From Pollenia angustigena (Eukaryota > Arthropoda > Insecta > Diptera > Polleniidae): a DNA stretch of 64,000 nt. The notes beneath the pieces were generated by a model. The model was not told the DNA's origin, ran no database searches, and was given only the letters and a program-made list of their open reading frames with translations. Positions 22,543 to 33,499 of the stretch are shown here, in pieces. Within the stretch, counting starts at the first letter, position 1; each line of letters opens with the position of its first letter. The position numbers and the translations under genes were made by a program. Where the stretch lies: positions 160,888,511-160,952,510 of the forward strand of contig OV884059.1 of assembly GCA_930367215.1 (NCBI GenBank). The letters run 5' to 3'.

Positions 22543-23823
22543 AGGCTAGTTTTCACTACCTCACAAGTCTTACGTATTCCAAAAAATCATATTTAACACG
22601 ACAGTTTATGTTCACACCATCACACAAAGTATAAACACTCACATATGAAGTAAAATGCAAGTAAGTCCAATGAAAAGTATTATTTTTTATTTATTTTTTT
22701 GATTTCCAATACAACAAGATACAAATCTTATAATTATAGTATTGGATTTTTGTATTGTAATAACATTTTAAAAAAAAAAAGATATACATATTATTAAGAA
22801 AAATATTTTAATAATTTCTAGAAATAAACAAATAAGTTTAAATTAATTAATTACAAACATAATAAGATGGATGCAGTATTAATTTTGAATACAAAATTTA
22901 TATAATTCTTTCTCAAAAAGCAAGGCGTTGCTAATGTATTAAATGGTCGGTGGTAGCGAGTTCCAAAGGCGGATTGAATTGATGTAAAAATGACGTTCGG
23001 AAACCAATATGAATTATATCATATGATCTTCTTGAACGCGTAAAGAATAAAAAAAAAAGATACACTGGTTCATGTTTGCAAATTAGTTTGTGTAATAGCA
23101 TTAGGGTTTTAATTTTTAACAGATTACTCAGAGATCCGCCATAAAGTTTATTTTTAAGTTGGGAAATATGATCATACTTTCTTAGGTAAAAAAAAAATAT
23201 CTCAATACCTCATTGAAAGTTTTCTCAAGTTTTCCCATGCTTGTTGAGTCACAACTTGCAAACAGTTCGCATCCATAGAGTAAAATTGGCATGATATACG
23301 TTTTTGCAAGTAACATTCGAATATTAAACGGTGTGATACTTTGGGTGTTCCACAGCGTTCGCAGCATTAAATATGTTTTCCCAGTAGCAGCTGTGACATG
23401 ATCAGACCATGTGAGTGTGTTGTTTAAAATAATGCCAAGATTTTTAGCTTTTTGTAGAATTTCAATCAGTTGGTTGTTCAGCAGTGATATCATAGGTTCA
23501 AGCGACAGTTTCAGTGTTTTATTCATTATAATAAAGCATTTGGACTTCGTGGGGCTTATACACAAACCATTTGCTTTTGTCCATGTGTGAACACGTTGTA
23601 AATCAAGATTTATTTTCTCAACCCAATCATTTATATTTATCAAGCGACTACTAATATAGAGTTAAGAAATTTTTAAAAGAACGATGAAATCGTATGGGAT
23701 GTCAAAATTTTTTCGTAATACTTGTAATTTTCGTGACACATTGTATTCACAATATCACACTTTGTCATATTACTTGAGTTTTTGACATGTATTAATAAAA
23801 AGTATAATAGTGTAAACTAGCCT
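22543..23823. mobile_element. PIF/Harbinger-like MITE split by a non-LTR insertion
   Basis: The left end AGGCTAG.TT.CACT and the right end AGTGTAAACTAGCCT are inverted repeats bounded by the 3-bp duplication TAA (22540-22542 and 23824-23826), as in PIF/Harbinger insertions. The pieces 22543-22677 and about 23656-23823 match, on the opposite strand, the intact copy at 38626-38979 in order. The middle is a foreign retroposon fragment. Confidence 0.85.
22678..23655 (-). mobile_element. 5'-truncated Jockey-like non-LTR retrotransposon nested in the MITE
   Basis: The minus-strand frame 23182-23643 is the reverse transcriptase thumb and C-terminal region: LDLQRVHTWTKANGLCISP.KSK, LGIILNNTLTWSDHV and ARTYIMPILLYGCEL-type blocks (here AKTYIMPILLYGCEL). 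After a frame change at the A-rich run near 23190, similarity continues to a WNSLPPTI-type C-terminal motif near 22950. The minus-strand 3' end is A-rich (about 22680-22700), as for target-primed insertion. The catalytic YxDD core and everything upstream are missing. Confidence 0.8.
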
Positions 23824-23842
23824 TAACCCTTCTGCACTCCTT

Positions 23843-23857
23843 GGGTCAATTTGACCC
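23843..23857. promoter_or_regulatory. Nuclear-receptor-type IR3 palindrome, site 1
   Basis: GGGTCAATTTGACCC contains the GGTCA-N3-TGACC layout of oestrogen-receptor-like response elements. It lies just inside the left end of the piggyBac-like MITE. Binding is untested; the site may simply be part of the transposon's own end structure. Confidence 0.4.
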
Positions 23858-24038
23858 AATTTTGGTTTTCAAACGCAAAATTTGTCCCTTTAAATATAAG
23901 ATATGGACGTGAAGCTTTAATTTATCCATTACAGGGACAAATATTATAAATTTAAATGAAAATGAATATAATAAAATTTAACCTTTTCCTCCCCCCACCA
24001 CATTTAAAAACACGATTTACACACATTTAATATCCTTT

Positions 24039-24053
24039 GGGTTAATATGACCC
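24039..24053. promoter_or_regulatory. Nuclear-receptor-type IR3 palindrome, site 2 (imperfect)
   Basis: GGGTTAATATGACCC, one mismatch from the perfect inverted repeat, in the middle of the MITE. Confidence 0.3.
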
Positions 24054-24219
24054 AACAAGCGATATTGCAAGTTTAACTCCACTTTAAATTTTTTTTTTCC
24101 TATTGAATATAATTGAATTGAGTTCATTTTCATTCAGAATCATCGATCAATAACTTTTTCAGTCAAATAATCAATAGAATCGCTTTCTTTATTATACTTG
24201 TTGTTTCCATTTTATTGTT

Positions 24220-24234
24220 GGGTCATATTGACCC
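24220..24234. promoter_or_regulatory. Nuclear-receptor-type IR3 palindrome, site 3
   Basis: GGGTCATATTGACCC, perfect half sites with a 3-bp spacer, near the right end of the MITE and mirroring site 1. Confidence 0.4.
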
Positions 24235-24681
24235 AAAGGATCATAGGAAGGGTACATATCCAAGGGATGCAGAAGGGTTAAGCAATTTTAGCATAGATTT
24301 AAAGCTTAATTTAAAGGAGGAGTTCATGTTTGACTAAAATTCGTACTTATGGCCAGCAAAATAATTATAAAAAAGCATTTTGAAAAATGTTTTAAACTTT
24401 CTGGACTTTATAAAAATCCTCAAAGTCTTACACAATGTTTCATTAAAACACTAATTTTTTCTTAAATTGCTATTATCATCAAAATTTAATTAGGCTGACA
24501 AATAATTTGGAAAATGAAACAAAATCATAAAATTTTTTTATATTTCATTTGATGGGTTAAAAAGACAATTTTATTTTCAATAATATTTTAAATCATTGCA
24601 AATTGCAAAAATGAAAGAAAAGTTTCGTATAATTGCATGACAGAATTTTTCGATTTTTTTATGTTTTGTTTGTAAATTTAA

Positions 24682-24830
24682 GGCCTGCTTTCACAACTTG
24701 CCAATAGCTAAAAGAAAACTTTAACCAGTCTTATAAAATGTGATCCATTACTTTAACCTAAAGTGAGCGATAAAGTAAATTAAGGTTCATCCTACCTGGT
24801 AGGTTAAAGCAAAGTTGTAATAACATAGTG
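24682..24830. repeat. Dispersed repeat with TTTAACCTA/TAGGTTAAA palindrome
   Basis: Positions 24747-24830 (CTTTAACCTAAAGTGAGCGA ... CCTGGTAGGTTAAAG) recur in the same orientation at 52053-52131. The preceding 50 bp (GGCCTGCTTTCACAACTTGC..) recurs inverted at about 52400-52460. Short mobile element, superfamily unknown. Confidence 0.6.
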
Positions 24831-24840
24831 CAACACGAAA

Positions 24841-25012
24841 AAAATAAACATATACGGACACCACTACGTGATAAAAGACCGTGTCTCCCACCGAGGCCCC
24901 AAATCTTTGGGGACCCATAAAAAAAAGTGCTTGACTTTGGGCAAAACTGGGAGACACGGTCTTTTTTTTTTTGGTCTTTTATCATGTAGTGGTGTTTGTA
25001 TATGGTTATTTT
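24841..25012. mobile_element. Hairpin element with ~50-65-bp arms
   Basis: The left arm (24841-24890, ending AAAGACCGTGTCTCCCA) pairs with the right arm (24948-25012, starting TGGGAGACACGGTCTTT). The right arm has an extra T-rich/GGTC segment. The ~57-bp loop holds a CCCCAAATCTTTGGGG palindrome. No coding content; overlapping frames are palindrome artefacts. Confidence 0.8.
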
Positions 25013-28000
25013 GCCATGACTTAAAAAATTACACACAGTGTAATGGAACACTTTTTTGTGTTTTAAAACAAAAATCAAAACAGTTCACAAAGTGTACTTC
25101 TATGTCATATTGGTTGTATTTGCAATATTTCAACCGAGCTTTAGAAAGACATGACTTGAATTTGCGTGGTATAAAAAAAAAACTACTAAGACAGAAATGT
25201 AGCCCTTACAGAGCCATGAACACCGATATACATAATGTTATTTCCGGACTAAAAATGGCGACACAGTGAACAAAAAACTAAAAGGGCGGTATTTCTAGGC
25301 GTGGCAAACAAATAAAAAAATAATTTTTGGAATTGTTTTAACATTATCTTTAATCATAGGGGGGACTGACAAAACAATTTTTTGTCAAACCACTCTACTG
25401 TACATTCATATAAAAGAAATGGTTTCACATCAAATTTGACTTACATTGTCTTGTTTTAAATGAATTAAAACTAATTTTAAATTCAATTTGTTTAAAATCA
25501 ATTAAAATAAATGGTTTTATGTTTACTTTTTCCCCCATTTTGTTTTTTATTAATATTTCATTATTGTTTGAAATTTCATAACAATGTTGACTTTTCTGCA
25601 GTTTGTATTTTTTTTTTATCAAAACATAATTCCCAATGGTGTTTTAGATGCAGAAGTTTCAATCAATTCTTCTATTGCTCAATCTATAATTGATTGTTAG
25701 TTTTAACAAAATAATTCCAGAATATCTAGAAAAAAATTAATATTTTATTAAAACACATCGTACACACTATGAACATTTTTCACAACACAATAATAAATAA
25801 ACAAGAATTTAATCCAAATTTAAAACTCCCATCGTGAATTAAAAAGTGTGATGTTAGAAAATTTAAAAAAACTGTAAAAAAATGTTATTCTTTAGCGTTT
25901 GTTAGTCTGTAGTTCAATGGTTGTGTGTATATGGATGGCCTCAACTAAAAACTTGTTGATATTTAACACCTTCATACTAAATAAAATATAAAAAAAAATT
26001 TCAAATTACAACAAAGGGAACAAACAATTTCAGCACGCTTCATGCGAAATATTATAAAAAAGTAAAATAAAACAACGAAAAATTTTAATGAAAAAAAATA
26101 AGAGATTTGAACAAAAAAAATAAATTTAGGTAAATAATTTTTATTTTTCTGAATTTTTTTTCGACGAGTATAAACAAACAGGACGTGTGAAAGTAATAAA
26201 AATCATAAAAACTCTTAATAAAAAATATTTCTACAAAAACATACACACATACCAATAAAATGAATAACTATAAGGGAAATAGAAATTGCATTTGGTTAAA
26301 ACATCATAACAAAAAGCTTTCCATCTGTGTGCGTGTGTTAGTGTATGTTTTGCATATTTGTGAACTGCAATAAACGTTACAATTAAAAATTCAAATTTCA
26401 AATAAATATAAAAATAAACCATTAAGAACCATAAAAATTTATACAATTTCAAATGTTCTACACAAAACACCAGAGAATGTGCATTTTTATTCTGTTTGCT
26501 TTGTTTTGCAGTCAAGTGCTATGATTATTTTATTCACAGTTGCAACATTATGCAGCATGCAACATACAAATGACTTGCAACACTAATCTACATTCACCAA
26601 CATAATAAAAATATGCAAGTGCAAATAACATGTTCTGTTTTGATCTAATCGGATTTGCTTTTTTTTTAAAGAAAACAAACAGGTCCCGCATTTACATATT
26701 TAGCAGAATCTATAATCAAATTTTTTTTTATTTTTGTTTTAAGCAACAACTACAATTATACATAAATTGAGTTGTATGTAAGTAAGACAAACGCGTGCCG
26801 AATTAATAAACATTAAATTAATGAAAATTTAATTCAACAAAAATACATATAAAGATTTTGTTCAATATTTTTTTTTTTTTGTATTTTCAGTTTCTTTCGT
26901 TCTTTGTCTTAGGTCCGACACAAGATTTTTTGTTTTACGGTTTTATACAATTTCTAAACAAATAAACAAACAAAATCCTCAATTGTAAAAAAAGAATAGG
27001 TTTTACACAGAGAGAAATTATATTAATATTTTATAAGTAAAACGCTTAATTAACAGTCTTGAATACAACGTTTTGAAAAACTAAAATAAAGTGTTCATCC
27101 TGAAGGCCCTTTTTATGCACGTATTACTCAATAATTCAATTACTATAATATTATTTTTATGTATTTAAAGCACAGGTGCTTCCTAAATTTTTTTTAGACT
27201 AATCTAAACATTAAATTTTAACACTTTATTATAAACCTTTTGCCATAAGTTCTCTTTAGTTTTCATTTATTTATTATAAATATTTACTTTCTTAATAAAA
27301 TTTCTTTTACTTAGGTCATCGCAAAATTGCCTGTAGACTCACACGGGATCAATTCTACTCAAGCTCCGTAAAAATACCAAGTGACAGTCAATAGTAATCG
27401 CTTGTTGTTATTACGGACTAAGAAAGTTAAAGTACCGCTGGCGACGGCTTGTATTGACGTTGACTTTCATTGTATAATGTTACATACTTGTTGAATATTT
27501 TATTTTTTAAGGATGTATAATAAGAGTCAAAAAATTTGCAAGATATTACTAGCTAATTTTTGCTGGGACACCCTAAATAGAAAAGCAAGATTGATATCGA
27601 CATTAAAATATAATTAAAATCTTACGAAAATGTAATAAACAATTTATACCTATTCGACCTGTTATGCGTACTAAGAATAGAAAGCAATTAGAATTGGTAA
27701 AATTCAGATATCTTAGTTATTAGATTGTCTTAATAGACACAGACAGATAATAATATGTACTTTTCCGCACAATAGTTGTAACTGAACAACCTAAACAAAA
27801 GCGGCAAGCGTTTTTTTAAACATGAACATTTTATTTAAAAACAATTTCAATAAAACAAACCGACATAGCGAACTGTCAAATAAGATTTATCAGCCGGGTG
27901 GTTTCTAATTCGCATTCTAATGGTTTGTTTCGTATAAATTGTATGCAAATGAGAAGTTTTGACATACAAAAAACGCTTCCGCTCTTATTTAGGTAAAGCT

Positions 28001-28164
28001 CTAAGATAATCGATAAATATATTGTAAAATTTGTTTTTTTAATAAAATAAAAAATTCTCCGTCTCTGCGATTTATGTCATGAAATCTTGTTGAAATTTCC
28101 ATTATATTTTTAGAGTAGAAAAAATGTCATCACTCACATAGTGACTTTTTTTTGAAGAATAATC
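25013..28164. other. Gene-free AT-rich stretch
   Basis: No gene or bounded element detected in about 3.1 kb. Frames of 60-94 codons (for example complement 26231-26515) are low-complexity without domains. Confidence 0.5.
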
Positions 28165-28235
28165 AGCCCAATTATGAATAAAAATTCCCCGGGAGTTTTT
28201 TCCCTTTTCCCATTTTTACAATTGAATTAACAAAA
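28165..28235 (+). repeat. Dispersed repeat H, fragment
   Basis: AATCAGCCCAATTATGAATA followed by AAA.TTCCC.GGGA and a CCCTTTTCCCATTTT tract. The same string occurs at 36709-36775, inverted at 37246-37290, and in altered tandem form at 30895-31090. Confidence 0.6.
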
Positions 28236-28989
28236 TATTTCAGAAAACAAATCGCCTTAGGAATGGGTAAAATATATTTTCAGAAATATTTGATCAGACC
28301 CGTCCTTAAATCTCCATCCTTCATCGCAAACTATTTCAGAAAACAAATCGTGTTAAAAAAGAGCGAACTTTTTTCATCAGACACATGTGAACGGATATCT
28401 TTCATATTTTGCATGAAATTTTAAAAAGCCGTTGATAAAGGCTGCCTTGCTTAACGTCTGTATGCAACGGCAAATCAGTGATTTAATCAAGCAATCACAC
28501 TTTTGACACTGCAAGTCCAATGCAATGTCATTTGTAACTTTGTCAATTTAAATAACGCACTAGTTGCGTTTATTTGGCTATCAGCTGCGAAACAGTTAAC
28601 TTTAGCTCTCGTTCATATTACAACACATTTGGTGCAGAATCTGTCTTCAATTCTTTTTAGAAACTGCATTCGTGTTCATACAATGAACCTTTAGTTTTGT
28701 AGAATTTTATGATTTTTATATGTCGTAACTCTTTGTTCCTCTTCTTCTTAGTACTTTAACTCGCAAAACTGTTTGTAAACGAAACAAGGTACAGTTTTCC
28801 ATTCGTTTTCCCCTATTCACCTACAAACTCAAATGTTTCACAGCAAATGTTTTAAAGTGTGGACAGAGACTTAAGAATAGCATACTTTGTCACAGTTGTA
28901 TTTGGAAGTACTTAAAATTGTTGCATTGCAAAATAACAAGCTCTTAGGAAGGTAGCGATAGTTTTTAGATTTTTGGTAAAATAAACCTT

Positions 28990-29340
28990 TCCTTCCATTG
29001 TTCAAAAAGAACACTGTCTTCAACTTCAGGTAGAAATACTTAAGTCCAATACTTTTTCCGAGCGTCTGTCCATCCGTCTGTCCGCCCGTCCGTCCGTCAC
29101 AGTGCCCATTTTCTCGGGAACGGTGAGGAAACGGTAAGAGCTAAAATTAAGACAGAATATGTAGTTAGGTGGCCACTACAACAACAAACACTGAAAACAA
29201 CAAAAATAGTAAGTCTAACAGGTGTCCCCATATAAGAAACTGTATTTTGGCTGTAACTTTCAAACCGTTGAGGTAGAAACTTCACAGAATATGAAGTTGC
29301 ATGGGTGGTACAAGAAATACTAAAAAAATAAAATGCAAAA
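28990..29340. repeat. Dispersed fly repeat with GTCC microsatellite core
   Basis: A CCATCCGTCTGTCCGCCCGT tract (about 29067-29098) followed by a CAGTGCCCATTTTCTCGGGA segment and a GCTGTAACTTTCAAACCGTTGAGGTAGAAACTTCA-type region. Such GTCC-cored repeats recur through the window (36.8, 37.05, 40.8, 47.45, 59.08, 60.29 kb). Confidence 0.5.
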
Positions 29341-29696
29341 AAAAAAAACGTATCTTCAAATATCATTTAATCCATTTTGTAAATTTTCCATACATAAATA
29401 CATATGTATATTGCACGGTACTCGTAGTACAGAACCTTACATATGCGATCCTTATACTTGGCTCAATTTATTTAATAATGCTGGGCTTAATTCTGCTTCA
29501 TCTTTTTGAGCCATCCTTAAGGCCACTGTAACGGTTTACAACTCAACTCAGTTAATTTTCGTATTATGGTTTACAACTTTGCTAAATTGCGGTGAACAAA
29601 AACATAACAAAAATTACAACCAAATGCCTTTATTACAACTCAACTCAGTAATAGGGGCCTAAAACACCTTTATTTACCAAATTTACCTAAAACTTA

Positions 29697-30022
29697 AGTT
29701 TGCAATGTTATTGGACAATAAGTAAGAACACAATTTTTTTTAATTTTCGTAATTAAAACAACAGAACCCAAGTCTTTTTTATACAATCCTTTCGGGGTAT
29801 TTGGGTTCGACTTACTATAGTCACTGTCATAACACTATCACGATTTTTTGCAATTACTCGTCGTGAGACGATCTAGCAGTGATACATCATCAGATTTAAT
29901 ATACTCCAATAAGTTTGTAATGTTATTGGACAATAAGTAAGAATACATTTTTTTTAAATTTTCGTAATTAAAACAACAGAACCCTTGTCTTTTTTACGAT
30001 CCATTCGGGGTATTTGGGTTCA
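29697..30022. repeat. Direct duplication of a ~120-bp unit
   Basis: 29697-29813 and 29911-30022 are direct copies sharing ATGTTATTGGACAATAAGTA, TTTTCGTAATTAAAACAACA and GGGGTATTTGGGTTC, separated by about 97 bp. The unit lies downstream, on the minus strand, of the pseudogene at 30023-30480 and may be the terminal part of the same mobile element. Confidence 0.8.
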
Positions 30023-30480
30023 TGGAGGCTCCGATAATATGTTGTCATTATCCATGTCGACTAAATTCATATAATCTGTGGAATTAAAATTAATTGGATG
30101 CTTTTATAATTCCTGAGTTTAGTTGAGTCATACAATTGTTCACGACAATACAAAATTTTGTTAATGGCTCTTTCACGGACAAGTGTCCTTTCTTCGAAAA
30201 GCATTGTTAACAATATATTTTCTGGATGGGCGAAAAATGCATTGTTTTGTATCGTTTTATTCACAATTTCTCGAAGAATTTGGGGTAAAAATTGAGTGGA
30301 CTTAATAAATTTATAAAAAAGCGCACTGCCATGTACTACTTAATTATAAAATTTTACATTAAAATACATCGGTACATAAACTTTCATAAAGTAAAGTTGC
30401 AACATATAGTCGCAGCAGTCTGCAGGCTTTTGTTAACCAGCGAGAATGAGCAATATGTCCCGGTTTCATGCTAGATACGA
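30023..30480 (-). pseudogene. Broken copy of an uncharacterised, probably transposon-borne, protein family
   Basis: Minus-strand order: a segment HIAHSRWLTKACRLLRLYVAT (about 30400-30460), a frame break, then the 65-codon frame 30067-30264 with NAFFAHPENILLTMLFEER and RERAINKILYCREQ. A further frame change leads to INFNSTDYMNLVDMDNDN and SEPP before a stop. I recall arthropod and hydra 'uncharacterised proteins' with the same RWLT..R.LRLYVAT / NA.FAHPEN.LL.M / INFN..DY..L.D order, usually multi-copy and mobile-element associated, but cannot name the superfamily. Catalytic residues are not assigned. Confidence 0.6.
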
Positions 30481-30894
30481 ACCTTCCGATACAGCTTTAG
30501 CTATTCGGAAGAGGTTTAGAACGTCCGTAGAAAGATTTTGTTCATCTTAAAACATAAAATCGATGCAACAACTATGGATAGTTAGTGAGAACATAATAAT
30601 TTATTTGTAATCAAATAAGGTTTAAAAAAATGCAATAAAAAGGCCCAAAAAAGCAATTTTATTTGTGTTTTGTGTATGGATATACCACAAGTTGCTACTT
30701 TTTTATTTTTCATAATCAAGCCTCTCGGCGGGAGCTAGGTTTTCATTTTAGACCCATACTTTCTATGGGTAATTTTCTTAGAATTTTGTGTAGATTTCGA
30801 TTTTGGTATACGCCTGTCACGTTTTTTCTCACCTGAATAAATTGGCCCACCCTAATATATATATTCTGTTCCCCAGCAAAAATTAAGTCTACAA

Positions 30895-31090
30895 ATCAAA
30901 GGGAAAAGTGAAGAAATTACGAGGGAAAAAACTATTTACGATAAGGGGAATTTTAACCCGTGAACAATTTTTTGTGTTATTATTCTCCTTTGAATTGCCT
31001 CTAAGTAATTTTCATGGGAGTTTTTCATGATCGCAAATATGTGAAAAGGGAAAAAATTGCGAGGGAAAAATTATTCACGATAGGGGTGAT
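30895..31090. repeat. Two-unit repeat related to dispersed repeat H
   Basis: GAGGGAAAAAACTATTTACGATAAGGGG and GAGGGAAAAATTATTCACGATAGGGG-type units lie about 130 bp apart with AAAGGGAAAA.TG flanks. On the complement they resemble the ATGAATAAAAACTCCC/CCCTTTTCCC blocks of repeat H. Confidence 0.45.
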
Positions 31091-31439
31091 TGCGTTTTAA
31101 AATTTTCAACTGAATACAAGTTTTTGTAGAAACAAAATTACAAAATAGTTTTGACTTTGTTTTTGCTTGAAATGTAGTTTTTGGCGTTGCGTTGCTTTTT
31201 ATACAATTAGGGCCTTAATATCACTCTTTAATGTTGGTTAAGAAATGTCTATACTATATGGAGCTGTTAATCCCTAGAATTTTAATAAATAAGTAGTTAA
31301 TGACAATTTTAAATAAAAATTACTTAAATATTATTAATTTGATCTAAAATTAAAAGCTTCAAGTAAAATTTTTTTAAATAAATTAATTTTTTAACTAATA
31401 CATATAAGTTTAATTACTTTAAAGTAAGACAAGAGAGGA

Positions 31440-31880
31440 AATACTTGGGCTTTTATAGCGATACCCTGTACCAGTGACGATTGGTGAAGCTAAATTCCTC
31501 CATAGGAATCCAATCATTACAATCCCTGCAGAAATGAAAGATTGGAATTTAGTCGTTCTTTAAATAGAACATCCAGACTTTACTCGTTTAGTCCCCTAAA
31601 ATGCCTTATCCTGATATCCCTCGAACCAGGGCATTGGCAGAGAAAGTGAATTATCGTATCCTCCTGCTGTTCAGCTCTTACAGTAGTCATTATAATTTAG
31701 GCCAAGACTCGTTGTATGGGTTTCCTTTCGACCGATGACACATAATGACCGATATCATCATTGGAATTTGGTCCCTACCAAACTTCAGTTGTTGGTCTTC
31801 CCCGCCCCATATCTAGGCCATAGAAGTACGGCCAAAGACCCGGTGTTTTCACCAAGCCATCTCAATGGAGCTCTAATAAG
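31440..31880 (-). pseudogene. Decayed non-LTR retrotransposon C-terminal end
   Basis: A minus-strand translation, with frame changes, gives RAEQQEDTIIHFLCQCPGSR near 31620-31680. This matches the E-T/D-...-HFLC-CP signature after the RNase H domain of R1/LOA/Jockey-type elements, followed by an LFKERLNSNLSFLQGL-like tail. Upstream RNase H remnants (GHYVSSVERKP) are weak. The rest of the polyprotein is absent. Confidence 0.6.
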
Positions 31881-32575
31881 TTAACGGAAAATCTTCCTGA
31901 TTTTTTAAATATTATTATTTGGAAAATGTTAAATTAACACTTATTATGAAACAGCAGAAAACATTTTTCCCAATAAAAATGTATGCAAACTTGATGACAC
32001 TTTCTTGTCTTCGGGAATTGTAAAAATTGGTTCTAAATAACCCAAGTAAAAGGCAGTAAAAAATGCAAAATTAAAGTTGATGCCAATTATTTAATTCAGC
32101 TGTAAGAATCAAATATCTCAGTGGTGATTACAACACTGTTGCAACAGTAAAATTGAATTTCGACAAAAACTGTTTTCATATTTTTCGCGTAATAAAACTA
32201 TGAATTCAAGAAAAACAAATTTTAAGAATTTTTCCCTCAGTAATACTCTAAACTGGAATATAACTAAAAGTGGTTACTTCCATTTAGGAAATATTCATTT
32301 CACCACACATTTTCCGTTTAAGTGTAACACAAACAATATGTGCAAAAGCTTATTGATAGTTTAAGTTCCTTGGCATATGGGCATTTCCACAGAAACGTCT
32401 AATTTTTGTGAGATATTACGCCATCAAGCACTTAAAATTGTTGTCAAGAATAATTTACTTTGTTATGTTTTAGTGCGAAGCGCAACTGAGTTTACACTTA
32501 TGGTGTTTTCTTTTCTGACAATAATGTTCCATGTATGCTACCATTTAGGGGAGTTTTGGTTCTATTTTACAAATA
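31881..32575. other. Stretch without a recognised gene
   Basis: AT-rich; the 68-codon frame at 32377-32583 has no motif. Nothing else seen. Confidence 0.45.
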
Positions 32576-33499
32576 ATGGGTGATTTTTTAGCTATTATCT
32601 TTTTGGCAACACTGGTTTAAACAGCTGACGCAAGTTTCGTATTTTGTTTCTCTGTCAAACATCTTCAGTTTGGTCTATAATTTAACCATGAATCGTCTTA
32701 CAAACGAAAAACGTTTGCAAATTATTTAATTTTATTATCAAAATGTGTGCTCTGCTAAGAAAGCTCATCGGGCGCTTCTTCCATTTTATGGTCAGCTCAT
32801 TTTTGACTCAATGGGTACGGTAATAAGCAGAATTGTCGATTTTGGAGTGAAGATCAGCCAGAAGCATTGCAAGAGCTACCAATGCATCCAGAATAAGTCA
32901 CAGTTTGCTGCGGTTTATGGGCTGGTGGCATCATTGGACCGTACTTCTTCAAAGATGATGCGATTCGTAACGTAACTGTGAATGGTGAGTGCTACCGTGA
33001 GATGATATCCACCTTTTTTTTTGCCCAAAATGCAAGAGCTTGACTTGCATGACATGTGGTTTCAATAAGACGGGGCCACATGCACACAGCACGCTTAACA
33101 ATGGACTTATTGAGAGGCGAGTTCGGTGAACATTTTATTTCACGTTCGGAACCGGTCAATTGGCCGCCTAGAACGTGCGATTTAACGCCTTTAGACTATT
33201 TTTTGTGGGGCTATGTTAAAGCTCATGTCTATACACACATGCCCGCTTCAATTGACGCATTGGAAGACAACATTGAAGCATTTATTCATGAGATACCGGC
33301 CGAAATGTTGGAAAGAGTATGCCATAAGTGGACTAAGCGGATGGACCATTTGAGCCTCAGTCACGGTCAACATTTGCATGAAATAATCTTCAAACATTAA
33401 ATTATATGGACCGTACTATCGATTCAAATAAAGATTTCATGTATTTTTCTGAATTTTATGTGTTTTTTTTTTAAACTTTCCTCTTAAAAAATCTCCCAT
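32576..33499 (+). mobile_element. Internally deleted DD41D mariner, third lineage
   Basis: The ends GGGTGATTTTTTA and, on the complement of the right end, GGGAGATTTTTTA are inverted repeats flanked by AT on both sides. The N terminus begins at the ATG at 32688 (NRLTNEKRLQII), then stop, then FYYQNVCSAKKAHRALLPFYG. The first catalytic region is deleted or unrecognisable. The middle (32745-33060) is shifted. At 33050-33075 the WFQQDG codons read WFQ-stop-DG, then a one-base loss precedes HTARLTMDLLRGEFG. The C terminus (33056-33400) is long and well preserved, with CDLTPLDYFLWGY holding the third Asp and LHEIIFKH at the end. Confidence 0.88.

Larger units (their letters stand above)
23827..24277. 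mobile_element. piggyBac-like MITE with TTAA duplication
   Basis: The ends are CCCTTCTGCACTCCTTGG and, on the complement of the right end, CCCTTCTGCATCCCTTGG. Each is bounded by TTAA (23823-23826 and 24278-24281). A CCCT start and TTAA target are the hallmarks of piggyBac. No transposase. The left TTAA is formed by the last base of the neighbouring PIF/Harbinger-like element plus its TAA duplication. Confidence 0.88.

Noticed and set aside
24758..25269. Overlapping 106- and 133-codon frames on opposite strands
   Set aside because: Both cross the 24841-25012 hairpin, which explains their similar peptides (GRHGL.., SGV.I).
26231..26515. 94-codon minus-strand frame with aromatic-rich peptide
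   Set aside because: No domain, no start context, and flanked by low-complexity sequence; expected by chance at this base composition.
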